Source of the DNA: Bedellia somnulentella | Lineage: Eukaryota; Arthropoda; Insecta; Lepidoptera; Bedelliidae | Direction of reading: 5' to 3' | DNA length: 64,000 nt | Assembly (NCBI GenBank): GCA_963576735.1 | Contig: OY755175.1 | Location: 18,430,401 to 18,494,400 of the forward strand | Shown: piece by piece, positions 32,917 to 44,153 of the stretch | Layout of the letters: the number at the start of each line of letters is the position of its first letter | Position numbering within the stretch: the first letter of the stretch is position 1 | Notes under the pieces: generated by a model | The model's input: only the letters and a program-made list of their open reading frames with translations | What the model was told of the DNA's origin: nothing | Databases searched by the model: none | Translations under genes and position numbers: made by a program

Positions 32917-33942
32917 AATAAAACCAACTACGAATTTGTAAAAATTCTAAGGTAGGACACGCAAACACTGCGTAAAAAGTGTAAAAGAAACAAAGGATAG
33001 AAGAATTTCGCGCTGGCAGCCATTGACACGGTAGCTCAGTTGGCAGAGCGACGGGGGCGTATACCCGAGGTCGCGGGTTCGATCTCCGCCGGTGTCAGAA
33101 TTTTTCTTTCCTCTATTTATCCTTTATTTATTAGTAACTAGCTGTGCCCGCGACTTCGTTCGCGTGATTGTCGAGAACAAAAAAACGTCGTTTAGTTAAG
33201 AGTATATCACCTTTTTGAAATAAAATAAAGAACCAATGAAATCTAATGCGCACACTTATTGTGATGTAGGAACTATTGAGTATTTTATAATGATATTTAA
33301 TTAATTACAGTAGCCATTATCCAGTTGAAATAATAAAAGGTCGTAACTGTGTGTATCTCATTTGAATTAATGTTTATTTAGATACAGTTACAGGGTTAGC
33401 CGAAGATTAAGGATCGCTACCTTGTACGATCCTAGCAGATCTGCATAATGCATCAATATATTTATAAAGCCCTTTTGTTTTTAACACTTCGGAATTTTGC
33501 ACATAGATCATATATCAATCCCGCCCGATTTCGGCCACAGCAAGTTCTGGTATCCGGCTATTAAGAGTGTGTTCATGTGCTCTCATGTGACTGACATAGC
33601 CAATCTTTCCGACAAATGTTCTATGACGTATGTTGAAAAATCAGTACCCCTCCAATATATAGGTAGTTATTATTGATGGCCGCAGGTGGTCGGGCCTTGA
33701 GCTCATCACTCTTTGCTTCGAGCTCATCACGTCTTTTCCTTCCGAAAAGAAATATTAACCGGTTGACAGGAAGGGGGTGAAAACTAAATTACTAAATTTC
33801 ACTCAAGAAAGAATAAAACAAACGGGGTAAGCTAAATAAAACCGCTCAAAAAAGGTACTTTACTATTATTAGGGTTTACGGTTGTTGGTTGTACTATGAT
33901 AATACATTGAATTAAATCGATTTATCAGTGGCATAATATGCA

Positions 33943-34197
33943 CTGTAGTAGCTGTGTAGTGTCGGCTTAGAATAGCACTACCCCATTTCTTCCGGTGGAT
34001 GTACGTAAGAGGCGACTAACGGTATTGGGGGTTTTTAAGGGATTTTTGGGCGATGCGGTTGGAGACCCATTACCAACAACCTTTATTTTACCATCTTTTC
34101 CCCACTCAATTTTCCAAAAGTGGCTGAGGAATTTCTAATTCCTTAGCTCAGGCTACCCCTTCTAGGGATTTATAGTCGTGAGTATATGTATGTATGT
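33943..34197 (+). mobile_element. SINE A alpha, full length, with TSD, inside Helitron
   Basis: ATAATATGCA flanks it at 33933-33942 and 34198-34207. Confidence 0.92.
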
Positions 34198-34305
34198 ATA
34201 ATATGCAAATATAACTAAATTAAGGTTAGTCACTAAGGTCACTACATCATTTTAGTGTTAAAAAAAGTAGAACTTAAAAGATGTCTTATGTTTCTGGTGT
34301 TTAAT

Positions 34306-34550
34306 ACATACATACATACATATTCTCACGCCGTTAGTTTCCATTGGGGTAGGCAGAGACTATTGATCGCCACTTTGTACTTGACACTTTTTTTATCGCC
34401 AATGTGGAAGGTAATGTTAGTAGAGGACGACCTCGGAGGACAGATTTGGATCAAATAGAAAACGTGCTCAAAAAGGCAGGTGTCCGCAGTATGAAGAATA
34501 AAAGAGCATGTATGAAAAGATTGATGGATGTAAACGAAGCCAGAGAGGTT
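34306..34550 (-). mobile_element. RTE LINE with 5' inversion (twin priming)
   Basis: TGGTGTTTAAT flanks the insertion at 34295-34305 and 34551-34561. 34306-34380 is the RTE 3' end in antisense. 34398-34550 is the immediately upstream part of the LINE in sense. About 17 bp of filler lie between. The breakpoints in LINE order nearly meet (GAGAGGTT and GTACAAAGTGG), with only ~10 bp lost. Confidence 0.9.
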
Positions 34551-34561
34551 TGGTGTTTAAT

Positions 34562-35293
34562 GTAGACCAAAATTCAGTTTTTTATTATAAACGTTCACGA
34601 AAACTGGTTGTGAAGTGACGTGCATTTGAAGAATGGCTAAGAATTTCAAAATTATGCTCACCAAATTGGATTTATTAATAGGCAGACTATTTACATAATA
34701 TATTAATATTAATAAGCCTAATTTAAGAAACTAAGTAAAGATAATATTTAAAAGCATTTCAGTTATTTTCATAGTCGGCGAATTCACTTGATATTGGCAG
34801 CTTGTATTAATTTCGCCTAGCTTGTTTCCTGTAGCTTCTATTACTTTAACCGACTTTAAAATAAGGGGTTAAAGGGGCTAAAAAAATGCAAATTTTATTT
34901 TTGCTTTATTTTATTTTGGTTCTTTATTTTATTTTTGCACAACGCCATCTATCGGACTTTGGATTCCAACTATCAACATTAGTTCTATATTTAGACTTAA
35001 GATGTCGTTGCAAGTACTATACTGAATTGCGTAACGTAATATTTTTCTTCTTGAACTCACAAAATTAATCATATCTTTTGATAGAGTGAACCGATTTCGA
35101 TGAAACAAAAACTAAGTTATACCTCAAGTTACGTTTAATTTTTGTATATAAACATTTTCAGCATTAAATTCGTAGATTTTACGTTTGATGAAAATGGGTT
35201 CTGTTACTTATCTGTTCACACGCTGGCTATTTTTTTTTTCAATTTCTTCAATGTACAAAAATTACTTTTCTACAGATTTATTATATGTATAGA
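34562..35293. other. Helitron interior, non-coding
   Basis: AT-rich inner and 5'-terminal Helitron sequence; no domain could be recognised. Confidence 0.5.
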
Positions 35294-35343
35294 TAATACC
35301 CACATTAGGTTTTCATGACCAAAAACATTCAAAATAAAACCAA

Positions 35344-35904
35344 TTTTATTTATTATATCCTTTTCTCACAAATTAATTAACAAAAACATAACATTATATT
35401 TTTGTTTCGCATAATTATCTTTTAAGGAAAAATCTTGAACAAAATATACATCTAACATTTCCATGGAAACCTTTAGCCCTTATTAAATTGCTCAACCTGT
35501 TTAAAAAGGTGAATTCTGTATATAATAGTGAAGGCTTGAAAGGCTGACCCGTCGGTTAATAATATCCAAATTACTGAAGCAACCCACCTGCGTTTTCCGA
35601 TGATAGATTACATTTTCAGCATTGGCTAGGCTCTGAGGTTTTTTACTTGGAGAATTTCTTTAATAACAATAAGCCGCTTACCATATTTCGGATCAGGCTT
35701 GAGTACTTTTTTATTTTAAGATATAAATTCCGAGACTTAAGCTGGTTACTGAATTTTGAATAATGTTATTTTCTGTGATACCTATTGAATTAAAATTTCT
35801 GGAACAACGTCTTATTTCCATGTTATAAAAATAGTGACCTTTTTATTTATCAGATACTTATTAATTTCATAAGCGTGTACAACGATTCTTACTTACATCA
35901 TTCA
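35344..35904. other. AT-rich stretch, nothing recognised
   Basis: No supported feature. Confidence 0.45.
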
Positions 35905-36137
35905 TACATATACTCAGGCCATTAGTACTCATTGGGGTAAGCAAGAACTATCGATCGCCACTTTGTATGGCCCTGGCTACCCTCTCCAGTTTTATTTACA
36001 TTCGTGATTCTTTTCACAAAAGCACTATTATTCTTCAAACTTCGGACGCCCGTCTTTTTGAGCGCGACCTTTATTTGATCTGAATGTGTCCTCCGCGGTC
36101 GTCCTTTACTGACCTTACCATCCACGCTGGATCTAAA
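35905..36137 (-). mobile_element. RTE LINE 3' fragment, diverged
   Basis: Antisense RTE from CATACATATACTCAGGCC to the region encoding GRPRRTHSDQI (CGCGGTCGTCCTTTACTGAC). An 82-residue frame persists across it, but it is not a gene. Confidence 0.85.
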
Positions 36138-36185
36138 TAAGAAACTATTATTACTTAAACTTATTTTCATTATTAATTTTACAGA

Positions 36186-36325
36186 AAAGACTCAAATATT
36201 CACGCCGAATATTTCCGAAGGGGTTGGTAGAGAAACTTATACTTCTGAACATCACGTGACATTGTCAGTTGGTGTTCATATTACCCACGTATTGCTTGGA
36301 CAGAGCATTCACCTGATATAAAGAA
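36186..36325 (-). mobile_element. SINE B 3' part, diverged
   Basis: TTCACGCCGAATATTTCCG, GAAGGGGTTGGTAGAG, CTTCTGAACATCACGTGACA: the type-1 3' half in antisense. Confidence 0.8.
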
Positions 36326-37313
36326 AGTCGGTTGATTGGCCTAAGATAGAATAAAATAAGGATAGAAAATTTACAAATAATTTAAAAAGTACCATTTAAA
36401 TTGCATATTATGCTGAAAGCTCATCGCAGACAAAACTCGACACAAATGGTCAGTAAATTTACAATGTAAGTATACATGCAAAATTAAAACAAAACTGAGC
36501 TTAGCTTGGTTCTTTTTATAGATGTAATCAAGTTAATATTACAATATTAAGTCGTGACATTCACAAGGTTTTCGCCCTATCGTTCCGAACGTCATTTATT
36601 ATATCTATTTGGCGACAGTACCGATGTTAAGATTTTCGTACGATCCGCTCAGGTTTGCTTTCATTACTTTCAATATTAATAAATGTAAATTTTACTACAG
36701 TCTATTTTATATTCAAAGGACTTGCGGTTTTATATTCAGTCATGAAATATGTTACTGACATTCATTTAATTGTGTTTTTGAATTAACAGATTGCAATTGA
36801 ATATATTTAACTTACCTGGTCAGGGCCTTTACAAGATTGAGGCCAGGCCAATGGCTACTTTTTACGGATACACCTTCACAAGGATATGATTAAGGACAAC
36901 TCAGTCGATTAGGTCTTACTTTTCTTTATTTAATAAGTAGTGGTTGGGGAATGTTGGATTGCAACCCTGACCTTCGTTTTTTTGGAATCATCAGCGTGAG
37001 TATACGTAACATAAAGAGCTATTTTTTACTTACAAAATGGTTTTTTTCTCGTAATCCCTAACCTAACTTTTTGCCATGTCACTCAATTCCCAGATGAATC
37101 GGGATAGTGTATTTATTTTCTTGTTAAGTTGGAATTGGACCCGTCAGTGGCAGATACGCAATAGGGTCACCGGATTTTTGTTTTATTTGCATATTAACTT
37201 GAGGAAATACTATTGGAGTGGGGTTTTCGCTTACTACACTATTTTTGGTTTGAGAAGGGTTGGAAGTTGGCCTAATGGCTTGCAAACAAAATGAGATTTG
37301 CTCACTGATGCAC
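36326..37313. other. Unannotated sequence
   Basis: Overlapping 63- and 72-residue frames on opposite strands near 37076-37315 show no domain. No repeat ends were found. Confidence 0.4.
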
Positions 37314-37326
37314 AATTAATGTTCTA

Positions 37327-37646
37327 AATAAAAGATGTTATTAAAGGAAAGAAAAATTTCGAGACTGGCGGGGTTCGAACCCTCGACCTTCGGGTATACG
37401 CCCCCGTCGCTCTGCCAACTGAGCTACAGTGTCAGTTGGCATCCAGCGCGAAATTTCTCTATCCTTTTTATCTCTAATATATTATAATTTATCTCTAGCT
37501 CAGTTGGCAGAGCGACGGGGGCGTATACCCGAAGGTCGCGGGGTTCGAACCCCGCCAGTGTCGAAATTTTTCTTTCCTTTAATAACATCTTTTATTTATG
37601 AGTAATAATCCCCACATGAGGAATTCATGTCAAAAAACATTAAATT
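37327..37646 (+). mobile_element. SINE C with two cloverleafs in inverted orientation
   Basis: The TSD AATTAATGTTCTA lies at 37314-37326 and 37647-37659. The left arm carries an antisense cloverleaf (about 37364-37435), the right arm a sense one (about 37491-37563). Both arms share private changes such as CTTTAATAACATCTTTTATT, so the arms have been homogenised or copied from each other. The 3' end on the right is complete; the left outer arm is truncated. Confidence 0.88.
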
Positions 37647-37659
37647 AATTAATGTTCTA

Positions 37660-38164
37660 GTTTTAATCGTTTTAAATTTCTGCACTCCATTTCATATATC
37701 TCTGGGATATTGAATTAATTCAAATAAACTATATGACACTCAAGATAACTCAATTAAAATGCAATCAAAGAGATCCAGTAATAAAATCAAATTAACAAGA
37801 CAGTGAGCTCAACGATTGTGTAATCCAATAACCAAAACATCAGCTTTAAAGTTTGACGTTCGTAATTTGAATCGAATCCTACAGTACGAGTCATTAATAG
37901 ACTCTAGACTGGCTGATAAAATAAAATGAAGCCGTCTCGAAGGAAAGGCAAACGATTTGGTGGCAAACCTCGTTCGGTGTATGAATAGACCTCTTTATTA
38001 GGTTACGTTACCGAAAAAATGTAGCCGATGCGATCGCTCGCGGAAATTGAGGGATATTCAATATTGTTGTTCGCATATGTGGAAAACTGTATGGATTCTT
38101 TGGTACAGTTTGGGAGGTAATTATAATTTAAATCTGAAGAAACAGCGCAGCAATCCCTGGGTAC
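37660..38164. other. Unannotated sequence
   Basis: No repeat or coding frame could be supported. Confidence 0.4.
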
Positions 38165-38268
38165 AACAATCCTCAATTTTACAATCTTTTCCCACTCGAC
38201 TTCCGAAAGTGGCTGAGAAATTTCTTATTGTTAAGCTCTGACTACACATTTTGGGATTGATATCCATG
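38165..38268 (+). mobile_element. SINE A 3' part, diverged
   Basis: CAATCTTTTCCCACTCGACT, TTCCGAAAGTGGCTGAGAAA and CTACACATTTTGGGATTGAT are decayed SINE A blocks, ending directly at the tail of the minus-strand LINE. Confidence 0.7.
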
Positions 38269-39859
38269 TAAAAAGTAAAAGTAAAAGTAAAGTAAAAGAC
38301 ATTTATTTGGCAAATTAACACACATACACACAAACGTAAACAGAATGACACATAATAGAAAACATATTGAAAACACAAAGATAAAAAAATAATATAGGAA
38401 AAACATTAATTAACATTGCCAAAAGGGTGTCGTCTCAGCATGTGTGCCTGGAACGGGACACAGACCGTTCCGAGACACGCTGGTTTTCAGCCGACACCGC
38501 CTAATTTAAACAAAACAAAAATATATAACAAAATAAAACAAACCTACACATTTTTATTTTATAACTAACAACGTTTCAAATACTAACAAAATTTCAATAA
38601 ATAACAATAAAATAAAAAAAAACACTCATTATATCGTAAGTACATACCAATTAATAAATAAAGTAAAAATTATAAAAATAGATATATAGGTAATATAATA
38701 TAATACTTATAACATTCTATAGGAGTAATTTATAATTCAATAAATGATCAGTCGAAATATATTAGTAGATAAATATCGCGTACAAAGGCTAGAAGAGTTA
38801 TCATAATATTTATATATGCGACAGTAAATTATAATTTAAATGTAGAACATAGATTTTTTAACGTTATATTTGAACGACGCAGTAGAGGTAAGATCTTTTA
38901 GCGGTGGAGGTAAGTCGTTCCAGCATTTCGAAGCCGCGTATCTAAAGCTTCCTCGGAAGGCCGTGGTTCGATGTTTAGGAGTTACCAATAGATGTGAGTG
39001 ACCGCGCGTATGGTACTGTGACACTGTCCGAGACCATATCAGTTTCTCAAATAAGTATTTGGGGATCTGGGTTTTTATAACACCGAAAAGAAGCGTAGAT
39101 AGATGTAGCTTTCTTCTTGCTTCGAGATTTAACATCTTACTAGTGTTCAGGTAAGGCGTAACATGGGTTCTAGGTGGTATTTCGAAACAATATCGCGCAC
39201 AAGCGTTCTGAACTCGTTGTAATAATTTCCGCGAGCGAGACAGTAGGCATGGACCATATACCACATCACCGTAGTTGAGTTTGCTGAGTATGAGGGATTC
39301 ACAAAGTCTTATTCGAATTTCAGTTTTTAGGTACGGTCGTATTTTGTATAAAACTTTGAGCCTATAAAAACAACCTTTCACAGTGTTAATAACGTGATTT
39401 TCAAACGTTAAGCCTGAATCGAACAACAAACCTAAACTTCGCGCCTCATTAACTTTTTCTATTTGTGTGTTGCCAATTTTAACCACAAAGTTCTGTTCTT
39501 CCATCTCACGCTGTTGATGCTTACTTTCTATTACCATGTATTTAGTTTTTAAAGGATTAAGCACTAGTGAATTTTGCATAGACCATTCTTCGATATTTTT
39601 AAGATCTTGGTTTAGATCATGTATGACTTTTACTGCTCGGCTCGGAGTCAAAGATATATACAACTGCAAGTCGTCAGCAAAAATTTGGTATTTGCAATTT
39701 TTTATACATTTGATGATGTCAGCAGTGTAGAGAATAAAAAGTACGGGAGCCAGGTTCGATCCTTGCGGGGCGCCTCTCGTAACTAGACGGTTCTCTGAAT
39801 ATTTTATCACTCCACTTTGCCTATGGAGCTCCACTATTTGGGATCTCGATTGCAAATAA
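38269..39859 (-). mobile_element. LINE 1, 3' part, on the minus strand
   Basis: The 3' portion of a non-LTR retrotransposon: coding region to 38836, then a ~560-bp AT-rich 3' UTR ending in a (CTTTTA)-type repeat tail at about 38269-38300 (GTAAAAGTAAAAG on the plus strand). Its 5' continuation lies at 41400-42063, beyond the LINE 2 insertion. Confidence 0.85.
38836..39855 (-). pseudogene. LINE 1 reverse transcriptase, C-terminal part
   Basis: An open frame of about 339 codons holds the second half of a reverse transcriptase. GAPQGS (motif B region) is near residue 28, the catalytic FADD near residue 59, then a thumb-like region and a C-terminal segment with RVQNACAR and CWNDLPPPLKD, as in CR1/Jockey-group LINEs. 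The first residue given by the frame is internal: the true upstream coding part is at 41399-42063, where the protein breaks off after ...KWFDSY. The two fragments read on from each other across the inserted LINE 2. The exact clade (CR1, Rex1, Daphne-like) cannot be settled by eye. The frame is intact, which suggests moderate age. Confidence 0.85.
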
Positions 39860-39866
39860 ACAATGT

Positions 39867-41251
39867 GTGGAAATCAGTAATATCGCAAATAAACATCTCA
39901 ATGTCTTCCAATCAGATAAGAAATCCCTTAAATGTGGCGTACCGCAAGGTAGTATCCTTGGTCCTCTTTTGTTTTTACTTTATATAAATGACCTATCGCA
40001 AGTGACAGAAAATAAATGTATTCTTTACGCTGACGATACTACCATTCTTATAAAATGCAATAATTTGAACACATTTGAAAATGACATAAATTTCACTTTA
40101 AATAATATGAATATGTGGCTTAACAAAAATAATTTGCAATTAAATATTAATAAAACTGAATTCATACAATTCCGAACTTATAAGAGACAACCGATTAATT
40201 TAAGAATAACCTATGATGGTAAAATTATAAGAGAAGTTGAATCGACAAAATTCTTAGGATTTACTTTAGACAATTTTTGTAATTGGAAAAATCACGTAGA
40301 CAACATATGCACAAAACTAGAAAAATACTTGTTCGTCATTTATCGTATAAGGTATGTTATATCAGAGAGTGCCGCCCTTAGCTGCTATCACGGATATGTG
40401 TCCTCAGTTTTAAGGTATGGCATCATACTTTGGGGTAACTCAGTAGACTCAGATAGAGTTTTCAAGATTCAGAAAAAGTGTATCCGTATATTATGCGGTG
40501 CTGATTTTTTGGATAGCTGTGTGCCGCTTTTCAAAAAATTAAAAATATTACCCTTTCCATCGCTATACATTTTTGAGCTCTTAATATTCACTTACAAGAA
40601 TCCGAATCTATTTAACTTGAGACCGCCAAAAAACAGACCGCAACGGGGTAATCATAATGTGCAATACGAGCATTCTGCTGCAAAATGTCTGGCTATTTGT
40701 CAGCGAAATAGTTATGACATGTGTATCAAACTGTTTAATACAATTAGTGACGACATGAAAAAGTTAACATTTAATAAATTTAAAACTGTCTTATTTAATT
40801 ACTTGATTGACAACTGTATATATTCTGTTAAAGTTAAGCGACATGATAGTCCAGTGGGTAAGAACACCCGCCCGAAAAACAGAAGGGCGTGAGTTCCAAT
40901 CCTGGGACGGGCCTACACCAATTTGTCTTTTCTAAAGTCATATGTGTGGTTAATTTATCATGGTTGCTAACGGTGAGGGAAAACATCGTGAGGAAACCCA
41001 CATGGCTGAGTTGTACTTAGTCATGTGACAGTGTATTCGTACAAAAACGGCGATAGGCCTGCCCCCTACCACGTGAGTACACTGTCTAAGCAAAACGTGG
41101 GTACCTTCTCTGGAAACTAGATGGCGCTTGCCATGTGAGTTCAGGAGTATTGGTACCTCTGCCAACCCCTTCGGGGATAAAACGGCGTGAACGTTTATGT
41201 TTATGTTATATATTCTGTTAAAGACTTCATAACAAAGTGTAATATTTGAAT
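39867..41251 (+). pseudogene. LINE 2 reverse transcriptase, C-terminal part, split by SINE B
   Basis: About 325 codons of reverse transcriptase precede the SINE. CGVPQGS (motif B) is near residue 24, the catalytic LYADD near residue 53, followed by a conserved thumb with FLGFTLD and a C-terminal region with RPQRGNHN. At 40833 the frame runs into the SINE B, so the natural end is lost. After the SINE the last residues resume at the duplicated TATATATTCTGTTAAAG and a stop follows at 41249-41251. The Asn/Lys/Ile-rich composition matches the AT-rich surroundings. It is Jockey/CR1-like by motif order; the N-terminal reverse transcriptase and endonuclease are absent. Confidence 0.85.
40834..41206 (+). 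mobile_element. SINE B, type 2, full length, in LINE 2
   Basis: The 17-bp TSD TATATATTCTGTTAAAG is at 40817-40833 and 41207-41223. It is nearly identical to the copy at 50353, which suggests recent activity. Confidence 0.95.
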
Positions 41252-41398
41252 GTATTCTTATTAATTATCGGTTACCTATTGTCATCAATATTTAATATTT
41301 ACACGCCGCAAGGCAGAACAGGAAGCACATTTGTAAAAAAAACCTACCACCGCATATACTCTTGTTTCTTGTAAATAAAGGATTTTTATTTATTTTAT

Positions 41399-42063
41399 TT
41401 ATTTATAATAACTATCAAACCATTTAATTGTGTCAGAACTGAATCCATAATAGGCTAGTTTAGATAGTATTAGGGTTATATTCATGCATTCGAAGGCACG
41501 GGAGAAATCCAATAACATAAGAACTGTGGCTTGTTTCCTATCCTGGGCATACAGGATGTTATCTACAATATCGATGAGTGCGGTCGACGTGCTATGGTTT
41601 TTGCGAAATCCCGATTGATGAATAGGAAGTATTTCGTTATCTTCCAGGTATTTGGTCATTTGTTCATAGACAACTTTTTCGAGTATTTTAGACATACACG
41701 GAAGCAAGCTAATTGGACGCAAATCTGACATTGTTTCTGGATTGGATACTTTCGGGATAGGTCGTATAAGTGCAGTTTTCCAACTGTCGGGAAATACAGA
41801 GTCAACAATTGATTTATTAATAATATGAGTAATGACATCAAGCGTATTCGGCAATGTCATTAAAATCATTGAGAGCGATATTTTATCTACGCCCTGGGCA
41901 TTGCTATTAAGGCTTTTTATAATTCGGTCAATTGTGTCAGAGTTTACTGTATGTAACTTGAATGTCGCGGTGCCATGTCTATGATATTCATAATATGTCA
42001 AGAGAGATATGTCAACACTGCCCTTACCAGGTATGTTTAAGAAATGTTCATTTAATTCATTTG
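41399..42063 (-). pseudogene. LINE 1 reverse transcriptase, N-terminal part
   Basis: The minus-strand frame, open from about 42060, encodes the first half of the LINE 1 reverse transcriptase. In order it has a lead-in with FLNIPGKGS, FPDSWKTALIRPIPK, the conserved RPISLLPCMSKILEKVV, SGFRKNHSTSTALI and motif A (LLDFSRAFECMN, first catalytic Asp). It then stops at KWFDSYYK followed by a stop codon made by the LINE 2 tail. The protein continues in the 38836-39855 fragment. The insertion falls between motif A and motif B. No endonuclease domain is visible upstream, so LINE 1 is itself 5'-truncated at about 42063. Confidence 0.88.
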
Positions 42064-42257
42064 TTCATGTCTATACGAACGTATGTGTTATACGAGTAAA
42101 CTTAACCATTTCGTTTTCGTTCTTGTTTGTGGGGGATGCAAACATACCACAATGTTTCTTTCCTATTAAGTAAAATACTTGGCTCTTATTGAAGTCCAAC
42201 GGCAAAGCTAACTATGAAGCGGAAAACCACGAACGGTTTATGAATAGACCCACATAA

Positions 42258-42438
42258 GTTGTACTATCACACAGCCATGTAAATTACCTCACGATGTTTT
42301 CCCTCACCGTTAACAACCATGATAAATTAACCAAACATATGCCTTTAGAAAAGAAAAATTGTTGTTGGCCCGACCCGGGATTTGAACCATCATAGTCTGC
42401 ACGATAAGCGGTGTTCACCCCATTGATCGATCACGGTT
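42258..42438 (-). mobile_element. SINE B head and core, diverged
   Basis: Antisense SINE B from the core (CAGCCATGTAAATTACCTC) to the tRNA-like head (CCCGACCCGGGATTTGAACC, GATCGATCACGGTT). The 3' half is missing. Confidence 0.8.
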
Positions 42439-42971
42439 AATACTATATTAATATTTAAATATCAACGTTGCAAATAAATATTCGAAACCACCACGACGCG
42501 TTATAAATAAACCGCACAGTATTATACCTAATTCTTATTTTATTGCCACCAAGACCCTTCAACTTTTCAAAAGATTAAAGGATAACGAAATTTATACGGA
42601 AGACGGGAGGTACATTTTATTATTAGGGAAACCCTTTTTTCATTTCGGGGTGTAAATAAAACATCGTATTTGGGTTGTAAATCAATGGCGGGAGGCAGTT
42701 TACCTGTCGCTTTTCGGACGCTGTCGGTTACTGGGTGAAGCGTGGTGGATCTGCTAACCAAATTGTTTACCCTTTGATAATAATTCCTATACGTTAAAAA
42801 GAGCAATGAAAGAGTATTTGACGGGTAGTTTAGGCGTTGTAATGTCAGGTTGTAAGGGGAATTAATGATATAATTTTTGGTGATATATTTTCATTATTAA
42901 ATATATTCATTAGCTCATATAAGCTCATATTAACAATAATATGAGATTATGAGAAAAAACATATTACATTC
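42439..42971. other. Unannotated sequence
   Basis: A 79-residue minus-strand frame at 42567-42806 has no domain. No repeat was recognised. Confidence 0.4.
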
Positions 42972-43134
42972 ATACATATGTTCAAGCCGTTAGTTCCCAT
43001 CGGAGTTAGTATGGTTTGTATACATTCATCACTCTTTTCGTATATGCTTTTTTATTCGTCACAATTCGGACGCTAGCCTTTTGAAGCACAATCTTCATTT
43101 GAACAAATTATTTCCTGCGTGGCCGTCCTCTACA
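42972..43134 (-). mobile_element. RTE LINE 3' fragment, diverged
   Basis: CATACATATGTTCAAGCCG, GTTAGTTCCCATCGGAG and GCGTGGCCGTCCTCTAC keep RTE order in antisense, with a deletion after the hairpin. Confidence 0.75.
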
Positions 43135-43930
43135 AACAAGATTATGTACAAAATTATCATGGTTTGCCTTACCTACCTACCTTCAATCACGGATCTGGTC
43201 AAAGAAGGGGGAATATTAAAATTAACAATGCATTAGTCACTTTTGAAAATCTCGAGGGGAAATTAATTATGTTAAAGCCAAGTAGGCATTATTTCGAGAT
43301 TTCTAGCAGCGTCACACACAAACCGCTAAAGCTTCATCCATAACCAGTTAACTCAAAGCTTAATAAAAAAAAATCGATAATTCTATTCTAAACCGACTAA
43401 CTATCATCGACTTTAACATGACTAATAATCATAATACGTTATGAAAAATTTACCAGGAGCAACAAGTAAGCCGGTCTTTTGTTCTAGGAATACCACATCC
43501 AAAGAAATTTTACCAGCAATTAGCAAACAGTGTTTTAAATCATTTTGTAACAAAACTAAACCAACGATTCGTCGAATATGACCCTATTCAATAATTTTAT
43601 GTCAAAAGTTTTGCAGTTTCATTCTAGATTAACTACTATCTAAATCTACTATACTAAGAACGATCACCAAACCTGTTCTTTGATTTTTTATTAAGTTGAC
43701 TCACCGAGATTAAAATTGCTATAGGCACCACAGTGTGAAATAAGTTTGGCCGAGTTGGATTCTAAGCCCTAGCCGAAGGCGAGGGCTTTAAGGAACCGAG
43801 CGCAGTAATGACTAGATGCTCACGTGTTTCATACAACTATTTTCAACACGCTTGTGCAGAAAATTATTTAATAAACAAAGTTATTGTTCAAGAAAATTTG
43901 TACAAAAAAAATACTACTACTCGTACTTAC
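43135..43930. other. Unannotated sequence
   Basis: No supported gene; a 74-residue frame at 43119-43343 starts inside the RTE piece. Confidence 0.4.
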
Positions 43931-44153
43931 ACAAATATACTCACAGCTGTTAATGCCTAGAAGGGGTAGCCAGAGCTTCACAACAAGAAATTCCTCAGCC
44001 AGTTTTGAATGTTGCGTGGGTAAAATAAAAGTGTTGGGTCTCCAACCGCATCACCCAAAAATCATTAAAAAAGATCGAATACCCTCAGACGTCTCTTATG
44101 GACACCCAAGGGAAGAAATGGGGTAGTGCTATTTTAAATCGACACTACACACC
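43931..44153 (-). mobile_element. SINE A, diverged
   Basis: Antisense copy from ATACTCACAGCTGTTAATGC to ATCGACACTACACACCG, with a deletion in the middle (AAAAGTGTTGGGTCTCC). Confidence 0.82.

Larger units (their letters stand above)
33138..35293 (-). mobile_element. Non-autonomous Helitron, 2.16 kb, inside SINE C
   Basis: On the minus strand it starts with TCTATACATATAATAAATC and ends with a hairpin (CGCGA with TCGCG) about 11 nt from the final CTAG. It sits exactly between A and T of the SINE C arm. It contains a SINE A (33943-34197) and a twin-primed RTE (34306-34550). The rest is AT-rich, with no Rep/helicase reading frame, so it must be mobilised in trans. Confidence 0.9.
32928..35332 (+). 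mobile_element. SINE C split by a Helitron
   Basis: The SINE C parts are 32928-33137 and 35294-35332. The TSD AATAAAACCAA at 32917-32927 and 35333-35343 frames the whole. The left part has the central segment (GGTAGGACACGCAAACACTG) and a sense cloverleaf at 33027-33098. The right part is the 3' end (CCCACATTAGGTTTTCATG, then ACCAAAAACATTC). Removing the Helitron restores TTAGTAATAATACCCAC. Confidence 0.9.
39860..41399 (+). mobile_element. LINE 2, 5'-truncated, inserted in LINE 1
   Basis: The plus-strand LINE covers 39860-40833 and 41207-41399 and is interrupted by a SINE B. Its 3' UTR has GCCGCAAGGCAGAACAGG and ends with AATAAAGGATTTTTATTT and a TTTATTTATT tail. The edge duplication in LINE 1 is short (AATAA). 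Removing it gives GATTGCAAATAACTATC, which is continuous LINE 1 coding sequence. Confidence 0.88.

Noticed and set aside
40950..41165. 71-residue frame on the minus strand, repeated almost identically at 50465-50680
   Set aside because: It lies antisense inside SINE B; its conservation reflects the young SINE copies, not a protein.
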